Shown here piece by piece: positions 35,233 to 44,490 of a DNA stretch of 64,000 bases. Under the pieces are notes generated by a model, which made no database searches, was not told where the DNA came from, and saw nothing but the letters and a program-made list of their open reading frames with translations. Numbering within the stretch: position 1 is the stretch's first letter; every line of letters begins with the position of its first letter. A program made the position numbers and the translations under genes. This DNA is from Deltaproteobacteria bacterium (lineage in GTDB: Bacteria; Myxococcota_A; Polyangia; Polyangiales; Houyiibacteriaceae). The stretch is taken from the NCBI GenBank assembly GCA_017644045.1, contig JAEPMI010000008.1, positions 124,001-188,000 of the forward strand, read 5' to 3'.

Positions 35233-35262
35233 TTGACGGGCGTTCGCGTGGGCCTCTAGGCT
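35233..35262 (+). promoter_or_regulatory. Candidate promoter of the retron-associated operon
   Basis: TTGACG at 35233-35238, 18-nt spacer, TAGGCT at 35257-35262. The start codon at 35273 is only 10 nt beyond the -10 box, so the message would be nearly leaderless. Confidence 0.45.
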
Positions 35263-35272
35263 CCGAAGCCTC

Positions 35273-37996
35273 GTGAGCGCGGGGGAGATTCAGCTCGAGG
35301 ATCTGAGGCTGGCGTTGGCCCAACGCAGCCCGGAGTTCGCTGATCTCGTCATCGCCTATAGCAAGCAGGGCGATCCGCCTCCCGGCATCGGTGACGACGG
35401 CTCGCACGACCCCTCGAAGGTCCCGCCTCCCGATGCGTGGACGCTCGACCGACTGCGCACGACGCTCCACCCGAACAACCTCGAGGCGAAGGACCCGGAA
35501 GAGCAGAAGGCGCTGCGTCGCTCCGCGTGGGAGGCGCTGCTCTCGTCCCCGTGGGCGCCCGAGCGACTGCAGCTCGACGAGCTCCTCATCGGCCTCTACG
35601 GGCCCGAGCCGGATGCCTGGGCGCGCAACGCGCTGGTCGCGATCATTCTCGGCGCCCGCATCAAGTGGGGGCTCTGGCGCGGTCTGAAGACCATCTACAA
35701 GACCGCGGAGCTCCGCCACGACATCGAGATCTTCGGCGCGCTCGCCTATCGCTTCGACGCCGCCGGTCACTGGCAGGCCGACATCGAACGGACCGAGGTC
35801 TCTGGCGCGACCATCGCGTATCTGCGTCGGCGTGCGTGGCGGCACCTGCGCTACGTGGGTCAGTCGGCGCCGGAGGTCTTCCCCGAGATGGCGGTGCAGG
35901 TGCTTCGCCACTACCCGGCCGACCATTGGATGAACGGCGCCTGGATCGCCGGGCACATCTTCGCGCACGAGACGCTCATCGGGTACCGCTCGGCGTGGCT
36001 CAACGGCGTGCCGAAGAAGCTCGAGCAGCGGGCGTTCGACGCGGCGTGGAAGCTCACGCCCGAGCCGCTGCTCTTCCTGCTCGAGGTCGCGCGCCACGAG
36101 TGGGTCGCCGACTTCGCCATTCGCAGCCTCGACCAGGACTTCGAGGACGCGCTCCGTTCCATCGACGCCGATTGGATTCGTCGCCTCGGCTCCAAGCCGT
36201 TGCCCTCGACGCAGCGGCTCGTCGTGCGCCTGCTCGGCGCCAACCCGGAGTTCCACCAGAGCAAGCTGCGCGGGCTCGGCCTGCACGACATGGCGGTCGG
36301 GCTCCTTCGCAGCAGCGACGAGGGCGTGGCCGACTACGCCATCGACTACGTGAAGGCGCACGCGCCGGACCTCGACGTCGACTTCATGCTCCAGCTCGCT
36401 CGCGGCGAGCTCCAGTCGTCGGTCGCCGGGCTGATTCGTGCGCGCCTCGAGGCGGTAAAGCCGGAGGCGCTGGGGCTCTCGCGCATCCTCGAGATGCTCG
36501 ACATCGGGGCCGTCTCGGACCTGGCAAAGAAGAAGCTCGCCGAAGGCTTCGGACCGGACGACATCTCGAAGGACGACTACGTCCGCGCCTTCGTCGATGG
36601 CCACGGCGACCTCATCGCGAAGCTCTTCTCGGACGCGAAGCAGAAGCTCCCGACCGAATACCTGGTCGCGGCGACCCGGTCGCCGGACCTCTCGTACTGG
36701 GAGATGTCGAACCTCATCCGTGAGCTCTCGACCCGCAAGGGCGCGGACATCGGCATGGAGTGGTTCCAGTGGGCCATCTTCGACCCGCGCACCCAGCAGC
36801 AGGCCCGTAGTTGGCTCACCCGCGGCGCGCTGAAGGGCGCCGACCTCGACGTCGAGTGGCTCAAGGACCTGACCCGGCGGCCGACCATGCGCGACTTTGC
36901 GCTCTCGGTGCTGGGCAACCGTGAGGTCGTCGACCCTGGCTCGCTCGGCTTCGATTGGCTCCTGCGGCTGCTGACCCGGGCCGACCCGCGCCTCAACGAG
37001 TTCGCGCGGCGTGCGCTGCTCGTGAGCTTCGGCCCCGCGGCCATCGACGGTGGCGCTGCGACGGTGTGGGGGCTGACCGGCCCGAAGGACGAGCGCGGCA
37101 AGAAGCGTCCGGACGCGCAGCGACAGTTCGCGTTCGACTGGCTTCGGGCGCACCACCCGGACCTGTCGAAGGCGGGCCAGCTCCAGTCGCTCGGCGTCGA
37201 GCCCAAGAACGGCTACGACGACTATGGCGTGGAGCGCGTCGAGCCTCTGCTCGGCGACGCGTCACCCGCGGCACGGGCGTTCGCTGCCGAAGTGGCGCGG
37301 GTGCAGATGGTCCGCTGGAACGACCCGATGATCCCCTACCGGCTCGCGGACTCGCGCTACGCCGAGGCGCGCCGGGTCGGAGTCGATGCGCTGCTCGGCA
37401 TCGGCGAGAAGGACGCGGAGATGCCGCTGCCGGCCGAGTGGCTGCAGGCGGAGCGGGTCTTCGCGATGGCCGAGAGCCGCACCAAGTCCACGCGCGAGCT
37501 CGCGCTCACGATGATCCGTCAGCACTACGACCGGATCGGCGGCGCGGAGAAGCTCGCGCAGCTCATGGACAGCGCCGACCGCGAGGTTCGCCTCTTCGCC
37601 GTCCGGCTGCTGTGGGAGAAGCACCGTCCGGGCGCGAAGGGCGAAGCCTTCGAGTCGGCCACCGCGCTCCGTCGCTTCCTTCGCCGCGTGCTCTTCGGGC
37701 TCCCCCCCGGTCGCATGGAGCGCCGCGAGGGTGGGGCGGTCGACAAGCCGCTCGCGTCCGGGACCGCGAAGCGTCGGCTGGTCGAGCTGGTTCGCGACAT
37801 GGGCGTCCGCGACGCCGAGTTCGCCGCCATCGTGGTGCCGGTGCTCGGTGAGATGAGCCACTCGGCCGCGCTCGGCGAGTGGCAGTCGTGCCTGGCTGCG
37901 CTCGCGTTCATTCGCGCGGCGCATCCGCAGCTCGAGGTGCCCATCCCCGAAGGCTCGGTCGAGCAGCGCGCGGTGCGAGAGGGGCCGACGCTGTGA
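35273..37996 (+). CDS. HEAT-like repeat protein, first gene of the retron-linked operon
   Basis: A 907-residue soluble, helical protein with alpha-solenoid-like repeats through its length, for example HDMAVGLLRSSDEGVADYAI, ADREVRLFAVRLLWEKH and repeated AL/LV helix pairs. No enzymatic motif was recognised. It begins at a GTG and its stop overlaps the start of the 2165-residue repeat protein (GTGA), so the two are made together. The operon continues into a WH-SWIM protein and then the retron. Such repeat proteins are typically scaffolds or binding platforms; a role as a retron-controlled effector or sensor is inference from position. Confidence 0.75.
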   Translation: MSAGEIQLEDLRLALAQRSPEFADLVIAYSKQGDPPPGIGDDGSHDPSKVPPPDAWTLDRLRTTLHPNNLEAKDPEEQKALRRSAWEALLSSPWAPERLQLDELLIGLYGPEPDAWARNALVAIILGARIKWGLWRGLKTIYKTAELRHDIEIFGALAYRFDAAGHWQADIERTEVSGATIAYLRRRAWRHLRYVGQSAPEVFPEMAVQVLRHYPADHWMNGAWIAGHIFAHETLIGYRSAWLNGVPKKLEQRAFDAAWKLTPEPLLFLLEVARHEWVADFAIRSLDQDFEDALRSIDADWIRRLGSKPLPSTQRLVVRLLGANPEFHQSKLRGLGLHDMAVGLLRSSDEGVADYAIDYVKAHAPDLDVDFMLQLARGELQSSVAGLIRARLEAVKPEALGLSRILEMLDIGAVSDLAKKKLAEGFGPDDISKDDYVRAFVDGHGDLIAKLFSDAKQKLPTEYLVAATRSPDLSYWEMSNLIRELSTRKGADIGMEWFQWAIFDPRTQQQARSWLTRGALKGADLDVEWLKDLTRRPTMRDFALSVLGNREVVDPGSLGFDWLLRLLTRADPRLNEFARRALLVSFGPAAIDGGAATVWGLTGPKDERGKKRPDAQRQFAFDWLRAHHPDLSKAGQLQSLGVEPKNGYDDYGVERVEPLLGDASPAARAFAAEVARVQMVRWNDPMIPYRLADSRYAEARRVGVDALLGIGEKDAEMPLPAEWLQAERVFAMAESRTKSTRELALTMIRQHYDRIGGAEKLAQLMDSADREVRLFAVRLLWEKHRPGAKGEAFESATALRRFLRRVLFGLPPGRMERREGGAVDKPLASGTAKRRLVELVRDMGVRDAEFAAIVVPVLGEMSHSAALGEWQSCLAALAFIRAAHPQLEVPIPEGSVEQRAVREGPTL

Positions 37997-40900
37997 GCGG
38001 ACCGCACCTCGAGCGGCTTCGCGCCATCGCTGGCGACGACCGCAAGATCGCCATCGGCGGCCGGCGCGAGCTCCGGCACGCGTCGACGACCGAGGGGCTC
38101 GTGAGCTCCGTGCACGTCTTCTCCGTCGGCCGGACGGTCGAGCACGCCTGGTCGGCGCCGATCGGCGAGACCAGCGCGGAGTCCCTCGCCTTCGCCGACG
38201 GCTGGCTCTTCGTCGGTACCCGCGACGGTCGGGTACTCTGCTTCGACGCCGCGGGCGGTCCCGTGAAGGCGGAGGTCGGCCTCGGTGCGCCGGTGCTCGC
38301 CCTCGCGGCGAGCGGCGCGCGGGTGGTCGCGGTAGACGGGAAGGGCACTGCGCACCTCGTCGACGCCAAGGGCAAGGTCCTCGGCAGCCGGGCGATGGCG
38401 GAGGGGCCGCTGAGCGCCGCGTGCATCGCGGGGGACACCCTGGTCGTCGGTTGCTCCGACGGAGCGGCGCGCTCGGTCGCGCTCGAGGCGCTCGCGGACG
38501 GAGAGATCCGAACGATGTCCCTCGGCGCCGACGCGGTGACCGCGCTCGCCATCACCGAGGACCGGCGCGTGGTGGCTGGAACCGCGGACGGCCGGGTCGT
38601 GCTCTGCTTCCTGGAAGGCGAGGTCGACCTCGAGGACCGCAGCAGCGGCGCGCCCCACGACGAGGCCGTCCGCGGGCTCGCGCTCCTCGCGCCGCAGACC
38701 GACGAGCAGGGGCGCGAGCTCCCGCGTCGAATGCTCAGCCTCTCCGAGGACGGAGCGCTCAAGTCCTGGGAGGTCGACAGCCGCCGACGGCCGAAGACGG
38801 TGGGGACGGCGGCCAAGGCGACCGGGCTGGTCGTGCTCGACGCGGGTTCCTCGAAGAGCGCCCCGGGCGGCTTCGCCTGCGTCGCCAGCGAGGGCCGGCG
38901 CCTGATCGTCCAGCGCATCGATGCGCAGGGGCAGGTGGAGGGCTGGCGCGAGGTCGAGTCGCGTTTCGAGCAGCTCGCCGCGGACCTCCGCGCGCGCGCC
39001 GACGACACCCGCAAGGCGGCGCTCACCGAGCTCGCGACCCTTCCAGAAGACGAGGCGCGCCAGCTCATCGAGCGGGCGCTGGCGTCCGACGCGCGACCCA
39101 CCCTGCGTGCGTTGGCGGCCTCGATCCTCGGCGAGGGCATCCGTCGCCTGGCGCGGCCGGCGCTGCGTACCGCGCTGAACGACGCGGAGCCGAAGGTCCG
39201 CGAGGCGGCCTTCGCGGCGCTCCGCACCATCGAGGAGGACACGCCGCTCGCGCCCATGCGCGCCGCGCTCGGCTCGAGCCATCACGACGTTCGCGCCGCG
39301 GCCATGAAGCTGCTCCCGGGTTTGCGGGATGTCTCGCCGCTCGTCCCGGGGCTCATCGCTGACGGGCTCTCGGACGCGCACGAGGCGGTGCGGGCGCAGG
39401 CGTTCGAGGCGCTCTTCGAGATCGCCGAGCCACGCTCGCTCGAGCCGCTGGCCACGGCGCTTCGCCAGGGGCCGGAGGACGTGCGCGTGCTCGCGCTGCA
39501 CCGGCTGGTCACCGACGGCCGGACCGATGGTGAAGCCCTGCTCGAGGCGGCGCTCGACGACGAGGCGGGCGAGGTGCGGCGAGTGGCCTTCTTCTCGGCC
39601 GTCGCGTTGCGACTCGGTCTCGCCACCCAGCTCGCGAGCCTGGACGAGGTGACCCGCAAGGAGCTCGCGCGGATCCGGAAGCGCGCCGGCGTGAGCGCGC
39701 CCGATGCCGACTCGGGCTGGACCGACGCCGAGGCGCAGCCGCTCTTCGCGGCGCTGGCGGCTCGGAGCCCGGACTCGGCCGTCCGTGGCGCGCGCGCGCT
39801 CGGCGTGCTGGGCGACCGCCGTGCCTCCGGCGCGCTGCTCTCGCTCTCGCGAGAGCCGGACGCCGCCTTCCGCCGTGGCGTGGTCGAGGCGATGGAGCGC
39901 GCCGCGATGGCGATGCCCCACGACACTCGGCTGACCGCCCGGCTCGAGTGGCTCCTCGACGACCCCGACGAGCACGTGCGGGCGCAGGCGTTCGACGCGC
40001 TGCAGCGTCTCGGGGCGCCGGAAGGTCCCGCCGGTGTGCTCGCGCTCGCGGAGCTCGCGCTCCGGGTCAAGGCGCCGGACGTGCGCCTTCGCGCGCTGCC
40101 GGTGCTGACCACCTTCGGCGGCAGCGGCGAGCACGCGGGCCTGGCCGAGCTGGCGGCTCGGGCGGACGAGCTCCTCGGCGACGCGCTCGACGACGAGCAC
40201 TCGCGGGTGCGCTCGGAGGCGTTCCGCACGCTCCGTGCCTGGAACCCGAAGGCGCCGCGCGACGCGCTCACCCGAGGCGCGCGCTCGAGGCACCCGGACG
40301 TGCGGGAGACCGTCGCGCAGGATCTCGGCCGCATCACCGACGACTGGGCGGACGAGCTGGGCATCGAGCTGGCCGCCGACACGTCGGCCTCGGTCGCGCG
40401 CACGGCCTACGAGCGCTTCATCGCCAAGAGCGACGCGCACCGCGAGAACGAGAAGGTCCACGCGGCGCTGCTCGGCTCGGCGCGCCCGGAGATTCGCAAG
40501 CTCGGGTGCGAGAAGCTCCCCGCGTCGCTGCGCGAGGCGCTGCTCGCGAAGGTCGTCGATCTGGTCGACGAACCGGAGCCGCGCGTGCACCTCGCGGCCA
40601 TCGAAGCGGTCGACCGGCTCGCGCCGGACCATGCGACCGCGTTCGCTCGAGCGTTCGCGAGCGGCTTCTACGGCCTGCGCGTTCGGGCCGGCGAGCTCTG
40701 CGGCAAGCGGCGGGACCCGCGCGCCATCGAGCCGATGGAGGCGCTGCTCAGCATCCCGAAGGAGAGCCTGCAGCGGCCCGACCCGGTGATTCGCCAGCGG
40801 GCGGCTGCTGCCCTCGCAGACGTCGGCGATCCGAAGACACTCCCCTTCCTCGGTGGGCTGCTCGAAGACGAGGATCCGCTGGTCGCCGAGAACGGCGCGC

Positions 40901-43900
40901 GTGGTCTCGCCACGGCGGCGCGTCCCGGTCGCGAACGGCTGCTGGTCGACGCGCTGGCACACGAGTCGCTCGCGGTCCGAAGCTGGGTCGCGGAGGGCCT
41001 CGCGCGGCTCGGCGACACGCGCGCCATCCCCGTGCTCGCGGGCTCGCTCGCGCACGACCATCGACCGATTCGGGTCGGGGCCATCTTCGGCTACGTCGCT
41101 CTCGGTCCCGACGGTGTCCGCGGCATTCTCGCGGGCCTCGACGACGCGGACCGGACCCTCGCGGACCTCTGCTTCGCGGTCGTCGTGGCGCGGGACCTGG
41201 CGCTGCGAAAGGCCGACCTCCCGCCCGACCTCTTGCTCAGCGCGCTCGGCTCGGCGCAGCCGGACCTGCGTTTCGCGGCTGCTCGCCTCCTCGAGGCGCG
41301 CGCCGATCTCGACGCGGTGCGCGACGTGGCGACCGGGCTCGTCGGTCCGCCCATCCCCGACAGGGTGTCGGCGATGGAAGGCTGGCCCGAGGAAGACCAG
41401 CGCCGCGCGTTGGTGAACGTGGTCGTCGACATGCTGGCCAGCGATCACCCGGCGCACCGCTACGCGGCGACTCAGGTGCTCGCGCTCCGTCAGCGGCCGA
41501 AGGCGTTCTGGCGCGAAGCCGGCCGGCTCCAGGGACCCGCGGCGAGCCAGGAGCTCCGCATCCCGCACACCAACTGGGAAGCGGAGGCGCAGCAGCCGCC
41601 CCGCAAGGGCTGGGTGCGCGCGCTCTTCTCGCGCCGGTCGCGCGAGCCGGCACCGGAGGGGACCGAGCGGGTGCTCGAGGTGCTCTCGTTCGTCGGTGGT
41701 GCGCGCGGTCGCGCGGCGCCGGCCGCGGCGGAGAGCTTCGAGGAGCATCGGCGGCTCGCCTTCGGGACCTACGTGGGCCTCGTGCGTCAGGCGCCGGTCG
41801 CCGGCGAGGAAGACCAGACCCACCGCGTTCGCCGCGACAGCCTCGGCCGGCTCGCCGAGCTCGCGAGCGCCGAGGACGTGGGCCGCGCGGTGGTGCTGCC
41901 GGTGCTCCGGCAGTCGCTCAACGACCCCAACCACCTCGTGCGTCGCGCGGCGGTCACCGGGCTTCGGAGCCTCTACGACGAGGGCTCGCTCGAGCCGCTC
42001 TCGCTGATGCTCGACTCGCGATCCGCGGACGTGGGCAAGGCGGCGGTGGACGCGCTCTGGGAGGCCGCGCAGGGCGGGAGCGACGACGCGGCGGCCCGCA
42101 TCCGGCGCGCCATCGACGCGGCGGTGCCGGACGTGCGCAAGCACGCGCTCGTGGTGCTGCCTCGACTCTACGAGTCGGGGAGCGCCGAGCCCTTCATCGT
42201 GGCGCTGGGCAGCAGCTATGCCGACGTGCGGCTCGCGGTGGTCGACCGGCTGGTGGACTCGACCGACGACCGCGTGAAGCAGGCGCTCACGCGCGCCATG
42301 GAGAGCTCGCACGAGGACCTCCGGCTGAAGGCGGCCGCGGCGCTCGCGCGGCGAGGCGACCCGCGTACGGTCGACGTGCTCGGTGGCTTGCTGCGGAGCG
42401 AGCGCGGGACGATCGCGCACCACGCCCTGGAGGCGCTCGTCGAGCTCGCCCACGTCCGGCCGGAAGAGCGAGAGGTGGCCGCGTCGGCCGCTCACGCGGT
42501 GGCGCAGCGCCTGCAGGACGACCCGGACCAGACCGCGGATCGGCGCGCGCTCATCGGTGCGCTCGGTCGCATCGGAAGCGACGCGGTGGGCGGTGTGCTC
42601 CTCGAGGTGGCTGCCGAAGAGGACGCGGGTGCGCGCGGGCTGGCGCTGGCGGCGCTGACGTCCATCGCCACCGATGCGGCGGCCGGCGTGCAGCGACTCG
42701 CGGACGGACGGACCCGTCGGCGCTTCCACGAAGAGACGCTCCTCGGGTGGCTGGGCGAGCTCGTGGCGAGCCCGCATTCGGACGTGCGCCTCCAGGTCGC
42801 CAAGCTGCTCCGCGACGTCGACGGCGAAGGCGCCGAAGAGGTGCTCGGGGAGCTGCTCGGCGATCGCGTGGAAGAGGTGCGCGTGGCCGCCTGTGAGACG
42901 CTCGCGTTCCGCGTCGAGCACGTCGAGGGCGCCCGGCTCGATGCGCTGGCAGCGACGCTCAAGCGTGGACGTCGCGAGATGGTGCTGCCCGCGGCGATCG
43001 GTCTCGCGGCGCGCCAGCGGCCAGAGGCGCTGCAGGCGCTGCTGCTCGTGCTGGTCGCGGGACTGCAGGAAGAGCGCACCCGGGCGGTGCTGGCGCTCGG
43101 TGACCTCGGCGACCCACGCGCCGTCGACGAGCTCCGCATCTTCCTCGACGAGACGGCCGAGCTCGAGCCGGACGACGTGGCGCTCGCGCCTTTCGTCGCG
43201 CGAGCCTATGGGCGGCTGCTGAAGCACCTCCCCGAGGACGCCGCGGTCCGCGACGAGGTGCGGACCGAGCTCGAGCGGCTCGGCACCGAGACGCTGGTGC
43301 CGCTCCGGCTCGCGGGGCTGACCGGCCTTCGCGAGGCAGGCGACGCCCGCTCGCGCGAGCTCCTCGAGCGCCAGGCGAACGACGAGCTCGAGGACTACCG
43401 GGTTCGGCGAGCGGCCATCGGCGAGCTGGCCATCCTGGGGGCGTCCGAGTCCGAGGACGTGCTCGCGGGGCTGGTGCACCAGTCCTCGCTCGCGGCCGAG
43501 GCGCTCACCGCGCTCGAGCGCATCTTCCCAGACGATCGGACGCGCACCAGCCTGCACGCGCTGCAGAGCAACGACGGGCGCCTCCAAGCGCGGGGGGCGT
43601 CGTTCCTGGTGAAGCATGGCGACCCGGAGACGCTGGCGAACAGCCTCGTGACCATTCGCGATGGCGCCGTGCGGGCCACCCTTCGGCGGGGCTTGATCCG
43701 GCGGAGCGCCTCGCCCGCCGCGGCGCTGCGGGGACTTCTCGCGAGCGATTCGCCGGCGGTGTGGGCCGACGCTGCGTGGATTGCCGGCACGCAGCCCGAG
43801 CGCTCGAAGGAGCTCGCGAAGGACATCGTGGCGACGCTGGAGCGTGCACGCGCCAAGGCGCACGACACGAATGAGCGAGCGGCGATCCAGCACGCGCTCG

Positions 43901-44490
43901 ACGCGCTGCTCTGGGCGGCTACTGCGCTGGGGGCGGATGCCTCGGCGGCTGCGCGTGCCCTGGTGGACGACGACCGAGTGGATCCGGCGGTGCGGCGCGA
44001 AGCGCTCGCGCACCTCGCGAAGAGCGCGGGCGACGATATGCTTTCCGAAGCCATCTTCGACGACTTCCGCGACGTGCGGGCGGTCGCGGGCGAAGGGCTC
44101 GCGGGGACCGCGAAGGGCCGGGCGTTGCTCGAGGGCGGCAAGGTCGACGGAGCGGCCGCTGCGCCGATCGTCGCCGCCCTCCGCGCGAGCGACGAGGCGA
44201 GCCTCTACGAGGGCACACGAACGCGCCAGCTCGCGGTGCCGGTGATGCTCGGTTCGGCCGCGGTGCCGGCCTTGCTGGCGCTCGCCGCGACCGCGGGGAA
44301 GAGCGAGAAACGACTCGCCGCCATCCAGGCGCTCGGGCGCCTCGCGGGTGAGGCGGCCGCCGAAGCCGAGAAGACGCTCGCGGGCGTGGTGGACGGAGAC
44401 GGCGAGGACGAGGTGCGGGCAGCCGCCTATCGCTCGCTGCGCCGCCTGCAGCGACGCCGCCGCAGGCTCGCGGAGGGACACGCGTCATGA
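37993..44490 (+). CDS. Giant beta-propeller and HEAT/ARM-repeat protein
   Basis: 2165 residues. Residues about 1-330 read as beta-propeller repeats (LAFADGWLFVGTRDGRVLCF, VTALAITEDRRVVAGTADGR, MLSLSEDGALKSWEV). The remainder is a very long array of HEAT/ARM-type repeats with the recurring pattern D-x-x-V-R-x-x-A-x-x-A-L (EPKVREAAFAALRTI, DEHVRAQAFDALQRL, NHLVRRAAVTGLRSL). The start overlaps the previous stop as GTGA; the stop overlaps the WH-SWIM gene as ATGA. Armadillo/HEAT and WH-SWIM proteins have been reported beside one class of myxobacterial-type retrons (I recall this as type XIII), so this is probably the large subunit of that system. Extreme GC and repetition make the opposite strand open too. 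Confidence 0.8.
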   Translation: MSGPHLERLRAIAGDDRKIAIGGRRELRHASTTEGLVSSVHVFSVGRTVEHAWSAPIGETSAESLAFADGWLFVGTRDGRVLCFDAAGGPVKAEVGLGAPVLALAASGARVVAVDGKGTAHLVDAKGKVLGSRAMAEGPLSAACIAGDTLVVGCSDGAARSVALEALADGEIRTMSLGADAVTALAITEDRRVVAGTADGRVVLCFLEGEVDLEDRSSGAPHDEAVRGLALLAPQTDEQGRELPRRMLSLSEDGALKSWEVDSRRRPKTVGTAAKATGLVVLDAGSSKSAPGGFACVASEGRRLIVQRIDAQGQVEGWREVESRFEQLAADLRARADDTRKAALTELATLPEDEARQLIERALASDARPTLRALAASILGEGIRRLARPALRTALNDAEPKVREAAFAALRTIEEDTPLAPMRAALGSSHHDVRAAAMKLLPGLRDVSPLVPGLIADGLSDAHEAVRAQAFEALFEIAEPRSLEPLATALRQGPEDVRVLALHRLVTDGRTDGEALLEAALDDEAGEVRRVAFFSAVALRLGLATQLASLDEVTRKELARIRKRAGVSAPDADSGWTDAEAQPLFAALAARSPDSAVRGARALGVLGDRRASGALLSLSREPDAAFRRGVVEAMERAAMAMPHDTRLTARLEWLLDDPDEHVRAQAFDALQRLGAPEGPAGVLALAELALRVKAPDVRLRALPVLTTFGGSGEHAGLAELAARADELLGDALDDEHSRVRSEAFRTLRAWNPKAPRDALTRGARSRHPDVRETVAQDLGRITDDWADELGIELAADTSASVARTAYERFIAKSDAHRENEKVHAALLGSARPEIRKLGCEKLPASLREALLAKVVDLVDEPEPRVHLAAIEAVDRLAPDHATAFARAFASGFYGLRVRAGELCGKRRDPRAIEPMEALLSIPKESLQRPDPVIRQRAAAALADVGDPKTLPFLGGLLEDEDPLVAENGARGLATAARPGRERLLVDALAHESLAVRSWVAEGLARLGDTRAIPVLAGSLAHDHRPIRVGAIFGYVALGPDGVRGILAGLDDADRTLADLCFAVVVARDLALRKADLPPDLLLSALGSAQPDLRFAAARLLEARADLDAVRDVATGLVGPPIPDRVSAMEGWPEEDQRRALVNVVVDMLASDHPAHRYAATQVLALRQRPKAFWREAGRLQGPAASQELRIPHTNWEAEAQQPPRKGWVRALFSRRSREPAPEGTERVLEVLSFVGGARGRAAPAAAESFEEHRRLAFGTYVGLVRQAPVAGEEDQTHRVRRDSLGRLAELASAEDVGRAVVLPVLRQSLNDPNHLVRRAAVTGLRSLYDEGSLEPLSLMLDSRSADVGKAAVDALWEAAQGGSDDAAARIRRAIDAAVPDVRKHALVVLPRLYESGSAEPFIVALGSSYADVRLAVVDRLVDSTDDRVKQALTRAMESSHEDLRLKAAAALARRGDPRTVDVLGGLLRSERGTIAHHALEALVELAHVRPEEREVAASAAHAVAQRLQDDPDQTADRRALIGALGRIGSDAVGGVLLEVAAEEDAGARGLALAALTSIATDAAAGVQRLADGRTRRRFHEETLLGWLGELVASPHSDVRLQVAKLLRDVDGEGAEEVLGELLGDRVEEVRVAACETLAFRVEHVEGARLDALAATLKRGRREMVLPAAIGLAARQRPEALQALLLVLVAGLQEERTRAVLALGDLGDPRAVDELRIFLDETAELEPDDVALAPFVARAYGRLLKHLPEDAAVRDEVRTELERLGTETLVPLRLAGLTGLREAGDARSRELLERQANDELEDYRVRRAAIGELAILGASESEDVLAGLVHQSSLAAEALTALERIFPDDRTRTSLHALQSNDGRLQARGASFLVKHGDPETLANSLVTIRDGAVRATLRRGLIRRSASPAAALRGLLASDSPAVWADAAWIAGTQPERSKELAKDIVATLERARAKAHDTNERAAIQHALDALLWAATALGADASAAARALVDDDRVDPAVRREALAHLAKSAGDDMLSEAIFDDFRDVRAVAGEGLAGTAKGRALLEGGKVDGAAAAPIVAALRASDEASLYEGTRTRQLAVPVMLGSAAVPALLALAATAGKSEKRLAAIQALGRLAGEAAAEAEKTLAGVVDGDGEDEVRAAAYRSLRRLQRRRRRLAEGHAS

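Noticed and set aside
37525..44481. A 2318-codon open frame on the minus strand
   Set aside because: It is antisense to two repeat genes that have clear domain patterns and coupled starts; its translation is low-complexity Arg/His/Leu text from GC-rich codons.
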